This document shows, piece after piece, positions 27,159-32,315 of a stretch of DNA of 32,315 nt. Within the stretch, counting starts at the first letter, position 1. Every line of letters begins with the position of its first letter. A program made the position numbers and the translations under genes. This DNA comes from Pirellulales bacterium (lineage in GTDB: Bacteria; Planctomycetota; Planctomycetia; Pirellulales; Lacipirellulaceae), in NCBI GenBank assembly GCA_020847515.1, contig JADLBW010000047.1:1-32315 (forward strand), read 5' to 3'. The notes beneath the pieces were generated by a model that was given only the letters and a program-made list of their open reading frames with translations, was not told the origin of the DNA and did no database searches.

Positions 27159-27176
27159 ATCCCGCCGGAGCGGGAT
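27159..27176. promoter_or_regulatory. Stem-loop just upstream of the DUF4430 gene
   Basis: ATCCCGC and GCGGGAT form a perfect 7 bp stem with a CGGA loop (TCCG on the - strand), ending 18 nt before ATG 27140. It lies in the gap between the divergent DUF4430 and fadJ-like genes and may be an operator or leader hairpin. The gap of 98 bp is too short for a full cobalamin riboswitch. Confidence 0.4.
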
Positions 27177-27238
27177 AACGCGCCTCCTTCTCTCTCGATC
27201 TGACCCTATTCCGCGGCCCCTTTTGGAGCAGACGCACG

Positions 27239-29461
27239 ATGATCGACGGCTCGATCTTGAACCTTGAGTTCCCTGCGCCGGATATCGCGGTGCTGACGCT
27301 CAACGATCCGCGCAAAGGCGCCAATATTCTGTCGCAAGCGGTGCTCGACGACCTCGATCAGCATCTTGATGCGCTGGAGAACCGCGACGGGATTGCCGGT
27401 TTGGTCATCCGCTCGACCAAGCCGGGCAACTTTATCGCCGGCGCCGACGTCCGCGAATTCCTCGCGCAGATCGACGCGCCGGCGGAGCAGATTGAGCGCC
27501 TCTGTCGCCGCGGCCATCAGCTTTTCGGCCGGCTGTCGAAGACGCCGTTCGTCACTGTGGCGGCCATTCAAGGGGTGTGCGTCGGCGGCGGGGCCGAGCT
27601 GGCCCTCTGGTGCGATCGACGGATCATGGCCGACACGCCCGATACGAGCTTCGGCTTCCCCGAAGTGAAGCTAGGGCTGTTGCCTGGTTGGGGCGGTACG
27701 GTGCGAGCGCCGCGGATCATCGGCTTAAGCAACGCGGTGGAGCTGATTACTGGCGGCGAACCGATCGACGCCCGCACGGCCTACGCGATGGGCCTCGTCT
27801 CAGACCTGGCGCTGGTGCGGCAAGCGGGCGGCGGACAACGGAATCGCGAGGGCGCCGGCGACGCCCCCGGCCCGTCCACGAGCCGCACTTCGACGACCGT
27901 CGCCGACGACCTGCTCGACGCCGCCGTTCGTCTCGTCCGTACCGAGCAGCAGAGCCGGCAATACCTCGAGGACCGCTGCCGCTGGTTCGGGCCCGTCGGC
28001 CTCAGCGAAACTGAACTCGGATTTCTCGGCGCCACAGCGAGCGCCTACATCCAAGGTCAAACCAAAGGTCGCTACCCGGCTCCGCTGGCGGCGCTTGAGG
28101 CAATGCTGGACGGTGCGGGCGTCGACGTCGAGACCGCCCTGAAGATCGAAACGGCAGCCTTCACGCCGTTGTTCGGCTCGCCGGTTAATCGGGCGCTGCT
28201 CAACGTATTCTTTCTGCGGGATCAGAACAAGAAGCCAGACAGGGTCCCCGGTTCGCCGCGCGAGGTTCGTAAGGTCAGCGTCGTGGGCGCCGGCGTGATG
28301 GGGCAAGGCATCGCGGCGGCGAATGCCAAACGAGGCATTCCCGTGGCCCTCGGCGACCTGTCCGCCGAGTCGGTCGCCCGCGGGGTGCAGGGCGTCCTCA
28401 GCGAAGCGAGCTACAACCGCCAGTCGAAAGGGCCGGACGTCGCCAAGACGCTTCAACTGGCGCCGCTGGTCAACGGTACGGTCAGCGACGCCGAGTTGTC
28501 CTCGGCCGATCTGGTGATCGAAGCGGTCTATGAGAACGCGGAAGCCAAGAAACAACTGTACCGGCGATTGGAACCGCAATTGGCCGCCGACGCGATCCTG
28601 TGCTCCAACACGTCGACCATACCAATTAGCGAGCTGGCGGCGGGACTGGCCCGGCCGGAGCGATTCTGCGGGCTCCACTTCTTCAATCCGGTGCGGATGA
28701 TGCCGCTGGTAGAAGTGATCCGCGGGCGCAGCACCAGCGACGACACGATCGCCACGGCGGCCGCCTATGCGCGGCGGATCGGCAAGTCGCCGATTATCGT
28801 CAATGACGGTCCCGGGTTTCTTGTCAATCGGGTGCTGCTGCCGTACATGAACGAGGCCCTGCTACTGTTGGAAGAAGGGGCGTCGATCAAGCAGGTCGAT
28901 CGCGCGGCGACGGCCTTCGGCATGCCGATGGGGCCCATCACGCTGTACGACACCGTGGGGCTGGACATCGCCCTGCACGCCGGCGAGGTGATGCGCTCGG
29001 CGTTTGCCGATCGCGTCGCGCCCTCGTCGATTCTGCCGGCCATGGTGGCCGCCGGACGCATCGGGCAGAAAGTCGGCCGGGGGTTTTTCGACCACTCGGG
29101 CAACAGGAGCGATCGCGGCAAGGAGAGCTCCGAGGCCGCGGCGATTATCGCCGCCCATCGCCGCGGCGAGCGGCGGTTTACGCCAGAGGAACTGACCGAG
29201 CGGCTATTCTTTCCCATGCTGCTGGAGGCCTCGCGGCTCTTGGAGGACGGCGTCGCCGCCAACGTTCGCGACGTCGATCTAGCGCTGATCCTGGGCATCG
29301 GCTTCCCGCCGTTCCGCGGGGGGCTGTTCTTTTGGGCTGACACAACCGGCGCTGCGGCGATTGTGGAGAAGCTAAAGACGTATAGCTCGCTGGGCGAACG
29401 ATTCGCTTTAACAGGATCGCTGAAGAATGCCGCAGCGTCGAAGTCCAAATTTTACGGTTGA
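27239..29461 (+). CDS. fadJ: Bifunctional enoyl-CoA hydratase / 3-hydroxyacyl-CoA dehydrogenase (FadJ/FadB alpha-type)
   Basis: This 740-residue protein carries out two steps of fatty-acid beta-oxidation. The crotonase domain (about 1-190) holds the oxyanion-hole motif FIAGADVREF, and the two catalytic glutamates E120 (GGGAELAL) and E142 (GFPEVKLGLLPG). The NAD-binding dehydrogenase domain starts with VVGAGVMGQG (about 349-357) and continues with CSNTSTIPISELA and the catalytic H480 in GLHFFNPVRMMPLVEV. The C-terminal dehydrogenase domains include NDGPGFLVNRVL and GFPPFRGGLFFW. A Gly/Arg/Ser-rich segment at about 193-222 interrupts the crotonase part and is unusual. GGAG lies 10 nt before ATG 27239. 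The thiolase gene follows after element D, so both form one pathway pair. Whether it is FadB- or FadJ-type cannot be settled. Confidence 0.92.
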   Translation: MIDGSILNLEFPAPDIAVLTLNDPRKGANILSQAVLDDLDQHLDALENRDGIAGLVIRSTKPGNFIAGADVREFLAQIDAPAEQIERLCRRGHQLFGRLSKTPFVTVAAIQGVCVGGGAELALWCDRRIMADTPDTSFGFPEVKLGLLPGWGGTVRAPRIIGLSNAVELITGGEPIDARTAYAMGLVSDLALVRQAGGGQRNREGAGDAPGPSTSRTSTTVADDLLDAAVRLVRTEQQSRQYLEDRCRWFGPVGLSETELGFLGATASAYIQGQTKGRYPAPLAALEAMLDGAGVDVETALKIETAAFTPLFGSPVNRALLNVFFLRDQNKKPDRVPGSPREVRKVSVVGAGVMGQGIAAANAKRGIPVALGDLSAESVARGVQGVLSEASYNRQSKGPDVAKTLQLAPLVNGTVSDAELSSADLVIEAVYENAEAKKQLYRRLEPQLAADAILCSNTSTIPISELAAGLARPERFCGLHFFNPVRMMPLVEVIRGRSTSDDTIATAAAYARRIGKSPIIVNDGPGFLVNRVLLPYMNEALLLLEEGASIKQVDRAATAFGMPMGPITLYDTVGLDIALHAGEVMRSAFADRVAPSSILPAMVAAGRIGQKVGRGFFDHSGNRSDRGKESSEAAAIIAAHRRGERRFTPEELTERLFFPMLLEASRLLEDGVAANVRDVDLALILGIGFPPFRGGLFFWADTTGAAAIVEKLKTYSSLGERFALTGSLKNAAASKSKFYG

Positions 29462-29463
29462 TC

Positions 29464-29545
29464 ATTCAAGAACACTAATAAGCGTCCATCTTCGCTAATT
29501 GTGTATTTTTAGGCGGATGATTGGCGTTTCTTAGTATTTCAACGC
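29464..29545. repeat. Element D: decayed copy of the CGCTAAT palindrome class
   Basis: Bases 29470-29500 match the complement of element C's right arm (14550-14580 region) at 23 of 31 positions by direct counting. A weak inverted partner lies at about 29511-29535 (GGCGGATGATTGGCGTTTCT). It fills the gap between the fadJ-like gene and fadA and is clearly more worn than elements B and C. Confidence 0.5.
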
Positions 29546-29558
29546 ATTTGATTGCCTT

Positions 29559-30716
29559 ATGAAAACCCCCGTCATTGTTGACTGTTGCCGGACCGCGATT
29601 GGTCGCGCCCATGCCGAGCGCGGCGTGTTTCGGGACGTCCGGTCGGACGATCTTGCCGCTGCCGTCGTGCAAGCATTGATCGAGCGGACCGGCGTCGACC
29701 CGGCCGCCATCGAAGACGTCGTCCTCGGCAACACGCAGCAGCAGCGCGAGCAGGGCTTCAACGTAGCCCGCATCGTCGGGCTATTGGCAGGCCTGCCCAG
29801 CAGCAGCGGCGGCGCCACGGTGAATCGTCTGTGCGGCAGCAGCCTGCAGGCGCTCAATCAGGCGGCCCACGCCGTGGTCGCCGGCGCCGAGGACGTACAG
29901 ATCGTCGGCGGCTTGGAGCACATGCACCACATCCCGATGGACTCCGGCGTCGACTTCAATCCCAAGCTGTTTCGCACGACCAGCCGCGGGGCCCTGCACA
30001 TGGGCTACACGGCCGAGTTTCTCGCTCAGACGCAGGGAATCAGCCGCGAAGCGCAGGATGAGTTTGCCCTGGCAAGCCACCGCAAAGCCGCTGCAGCGAC
30101 GGCCGCGGGGCAGTTCAACGGGGAAATCATCCCTGTATGGGGCCGCGACGAAGCGGGTCGTCGAACGCTCGTAAAAGTCGACCAGTGCGTCCGCGCCGAT
30201 ACGACGGCCGAGGCGCTGGCCGATTTGCAGCCGGCGTTCATGCCGAAGTTTGGCACGGTCACCGCCGGCAACAGCTCGCCGCTGAATGACGGCGCTGCCG
30301 CTTTGCTGTTGATGAGCGACCAGCGAGCAAAAGACTTGGGGCTGGCGCCGCTGGTGAAGGTCCGCGCCACGGCGGTCGCCGGCGTCGATCCGAGCGTGAT
30401 GGGGACCGGCCCGGTCCCGGCGACGCAGCTCGCGCTGAAGCGCGCGGGCCTGGCGCTCGCGGACGTCGATCTCATCGAACTCAACGAGGCCTTCGCCGCT
30501 CAGGCCCTGGCGTGCATCCAAATGCTCGATCTCGATCGCGACAAGGTCAACGTCCGCGGCGGGGCCATCGCCATCGGACACCCGCTCGGGGCCAGCGGCG
30601 CGCGAATCGCCGCCACGCTCATCCGCGCGATGATCGACCGCGACGCGACGCTCGGGCTCGCCACGATGTGCATCGGCATCGGGCAGGGGATCGCCACCGT
30701 GCTTGAGCGAGTGTGA
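29559..30716 (+). CDS. fadA: Acetyl-CoA acyltransferase (3-ketoacyl-CoA thiolase)
   Basis: This 385-residue thiolase performs the last step of beta-oxidation, splitting 3-ketoacyl-CoA into acetyl-CoA and a shortened acyl-CoA. The nucleophile is C92 in [17 protein letters not shown]341 in [16 protein letters not shown] and C371 in TMCIGIGQG complete the active site, and the NEAFAAQAL motif is present. The protein ends at the expected length. It follows the hydratase-dehydrogenase gene in the usual alpha-beta order with 97 bp between, occupied by element D. It is convergent with the broken Uma2 gene. Confidence 0.95.
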   Translation: MKTPVIVDCCRTAIGRAHAERGVFRDVRSDDLAAAVVQALIERTGVDPAAIEDVVLGNTQQQREQGFNVARIVGLLAGLPSSSGGATVNRLCGSSLQALNQAAHAVVAGAEDVQIVGGLEHMHHIPMDSGVDFNPKLFRTTSRGALHMGYTAEFLAQTQGISREAQDEFALASHRKAAAATAAGQFNGEIIPVWGRDEAGRRTLVKVDQCVRADTTAEALADLQPAFMPKFGTVTAGNSSPLNDGAAALLLMSDQRAKDLGLAPLVKVRATAVAGVDPSVMGTGPVPATQLALKRAGLALADVDLIELNEAFAAQALACIQMLDLDRDKVNVRGGAIAIGHPLGASGARIAATLIRAMIDRDATLGLATMCIGIGQGIATVLERV

Positions 30717-30753
30717 GCCGGCGCGCCCGTTAGTCCAGCGCCCGCTGGTTGTT

Positions 30754-31424
30754 TCATTTCCGATGCAGGCGATAGATCCAGTGCCCGCGTCGATGCCGCG
30801 ATGCTGCAGCAGGTATGCCGCGGCGAGAACTTCGCTGCGCTGGTAACCGTCGCTATCCGCCGCAACGCGGACGAACTGCGAATCGCCGCGGGCGTGTATG
30901 TGGAACCGAAGCTCCGGGCCGCGGGCGTCGACCAGCCAGAACTCGCGCACGCCGGCGGCGAAGTACGCCGGGGGCAGACGCTGCGAGTCTTTCTTGACCG
31001 AGCTGTCGCTAACGATTTCAACGATCAAATCCGGCCCGCCTTCGACTTCCACAAACCGGTCCGGCTCGCCGCTGGCTTTAGGGACGAGCCGCGCGCGGCC
31101 GGCGTCGAAGGCCTCGTGCGTGATTACGACTACGTCCGGCTCGGCCGATACATCGCCGGGCATGCTGGAAATGCGGGTCTCGGCAATCAGCGTGTGGCCG
31201 AGGTCTAGTTCCTCGACACGATCACTCACTTCCATGGCGATGCGCGTCTTCAACGTGCCGTGCGTAAAAAAGTCTTCCGGCGACAGGTCGACCTCGATTC
31301 GTCCCGCGATGTAATCGATCCGGCCCCGTTCGGGGAACTCCTCAGAGAGGGCCCACTGCCGGAATTCCGCCAGGTTGCGGATCGTGGGAATGAGCAGCTC
31401 TTGATCGAGTAGGACAGTGGCCAT
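30754..31424 (-). pseudogene. Uma2-family nuclease gene with a one-base frameshift near its end
   Basis: From ATG 31424 the frame gives a Uma2 protein: IDYIAGRIEVDLSPEDFFT, then the active-site strands EPDVVVI with D97 and LIVEIVSDS with E136, then YFAAGVREFWLVDARG. In this frame no stop is met for another ~970 bases, running antisense through fadA. Shifting by one base near 30784-30787 (a C run on +, G run on the gene strand) restores the expected end HWIYRLHRK and a TGA at 30754-30756. The intact protein would have about 223 residues, the normal length. Either the gene is recently broken or the run is misread; the long antisense tail cannot be genuine protein. Confidence 0.75.
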
Positions 31425-31582
31425 GATAACTAGCGCGCCTCGCGATAATTCGCTGTCAGTTTCAGCTATTTTAGCTCGGCGCGAGCCCTTGGCGAACTGC
31501 GAACAGAACGGCGGCGTCGGCCTGCAGGCCGAACGCCGCCGCAGTTAGCCGTTGCATCATCGCGCCGGCGCGTGGCGCCGCG

Positions 31583-32233
31583 CTAGAAACGACGCCTGGC
31601 CGTCCACAGGCCAAGCAGACCGGCGGCCGCCAGGCCGACTGTCGCCGGCTCCGGCGTCGCATGGCGGACCGTGACGTGGGTATCGGCGCGGATCACGCTG
31701 CCGATCGAAGCTGCCGAGATGAACACATTGCCGGCCGAGTCGTCGCTGCCGACGTTGTACCAGTCCGGGATCGATCCTGGGCTAAACGTCCCAGCAGCCA
31801 GCGCCACGCCGCCGGTGAAGCTGCCGAGGTCCGGATAGGGAGCCAGTTCGACCAAGTTAGGAAGATCGACATAGGTTGATGGATAGGTTCCGCCAACGAC
31901 GCCGATATCCAGGACGCGCGGGGGTTCGAGGTCGTCGCCAATGACCATTTCCAGTTTGACGCCGGAGTCGTGGAACCGCCGGACCTCAAACTCCGCCGGC
32001 GCGACGATAGAGATGCTGGCTGGATTGACGTTAATGAGACTCATCGCAACCCCGGCGATGCCGCGCGAATCGGCCTTGCCGACGATCGTCCACGCGCCGC
32101 CCGAATCGTGGTCTTGCGGGTTGTTGAACGCGAGGTTCATGCTGAGCCAGATGTTGGCGCCGTGGGCGGCGGAATGAAGAGCCGCGATGATTGCCAGGAC
32201 CAAGCCCTGGCAGATTTTAGAATGCCGGTTCAT
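31583..32233 (-). CDS. PEP-CTERM sorting domain protein
   Basis: This is a 216-residue exported protein. ATG 32233 has GGAG 8 nt upstream, and a signal peptide follows (ICQGLVLAIIAALHSAAHGA). The body is beta-rich without a named domain (IWLSMNLAFNNPQDHDSGG near the start). The C-terminus is a textbook PEP-CTERM anchor: ATPEPATVGLAAAGLLGLW followed by TARRRF. Exosortase cleaves such tails and moves the protein to the cell surface or matrix. The C-terminal anchor is complete and ends at the Arg cluster, unlike the other PEP-CTERM gene at 8485. Function of the body is unknown. Confidence 0.85.
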   Translation of the reverse strand: MNRHSKICQGLVLAIIAALHSAAHGANIWLSMNLAFNNPQDHDSGGAWTIVGKADSRGIAGVAMSLINVNPASISIVAPAEFEVRRFHDSGVKLEMVIGDDLEPPRVLDIGVVGGTYPSTYVDLPNLVELAPYPDLGSFTGGVALAAGTFSPGSIPDWYNVGSDDSAGNVFISAASIGSVIRADTHVTVRHATPEPATVGLAAAGLLGLWTARRRF

Positions 32234-32275
32234 TAGCAGTTCTCCAAACAACGGGATTAAGAAAGATAGTTCAAG

Positions 32276-32315
32276 GACCAATGACCAAGCACCAATGACC
32301 GAGGATCAATGATCA
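32276..32315. repeat. Partial copy of palindrome A at the window edge
   Basis: Bases 32276-32300 are identical to the complement of 2068-2092 (25 bases, counted directly). The following bases, GAGGATCAATGATCA, continue in the same heptamer style up to the window end. The rest of the element is cut off. It lies upstream of the PEP-CTERM gene. Confidence 0.8.

Noticed and set aside
27141-27238. Cobalamin riboswitch upstream of the DUF4430 gene
   Set aside because: The gap is only 98 bp and lacks a B12-box-like conserved sequence; only a 7 bp stem-loop is present.
29781-30753. C-terminal half of a 547-residue - strand frame joined to Uma2
   Set aside because: It is antisense to fadA and results from a one-base shift at the Uma2 end.

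Overview
The window is GC-rich bacterial chromosome and almost certainly comes from a member of the Planctomycetota, probably near Pirellulales. The evidence is protein content: two PEP-CTERM (exosortase-sorted) proteins, a Minf_1886-family protein, a secreted DUF4838 protein, an Ala/Pro-rich DUF11 protein, a HEAT-like secreted protein of planctomycete type, two Uma2-family nucleases and a DUF104-like antitoxin/PIN pair. This assignment rests on recognising families by eye; no search was run.

Positions 1-5318 are a replication-initiation block on the + strand: the 3' end of dnaA, dnaN, a DUF721/dciA gene and gyrB. recF, which often sits between dnaN and gyrB, is absent here. The 535 bp dnaA-dnaN gap carries inverted TTATCCCCC motifs and a TAG-trinucleotide run, so it is a weak oriC candidate. 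The dnaN-dciA and dciA-gyrB gaps are each filled by a large imperfect palindrome.

Positions 5319-15456 are accessory: a secreted DUF4838 protein (-), a decayed gene remnant, an antitoxin/PIN toxin pair (+), an FG-GAP-type PEP-CTERM protein (-), a small membrane protein, an AcuI/YhdH-type reductase, a secreted penicillin-acylase-family amidase, and a secreted alpha/beta-hydrolase (-). Positions 15847-22287 run mainly on +: ricT (PSP1 domain), a Minf_1886 protein translationally linked to a 50-residue membrane peptide, a groES without an adjacent groEL, an alpha/alpha-barrel prenyltransferase-like secreted protein, and a DUF11 surface protein. Positions 22468-24105 carry a Uma2 protein and a histone-deacetylase-family amidohydrolase on the - strand. 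Positions 24437-32315 carry a secreted HEAT-like protein, a DUF4430-DUF6580 pair (- strand; possible vitamin-type uptake), a fadJ-like/fadA beta-oxidation pair, a frameshifted second Uma2 gene, and a second PEP-CTERM protein.

The most striking non-genic signal is a set of dispersed palindromic elements of at least three sequence classes, all but one in gaps between genes. One arm of one class also occurs in frame inside dnaA (25 of 27 bases), in the linker before the DNA-binding domain. The DUF4430-DUF6580 pair is the best candidate for an under-described functional module.
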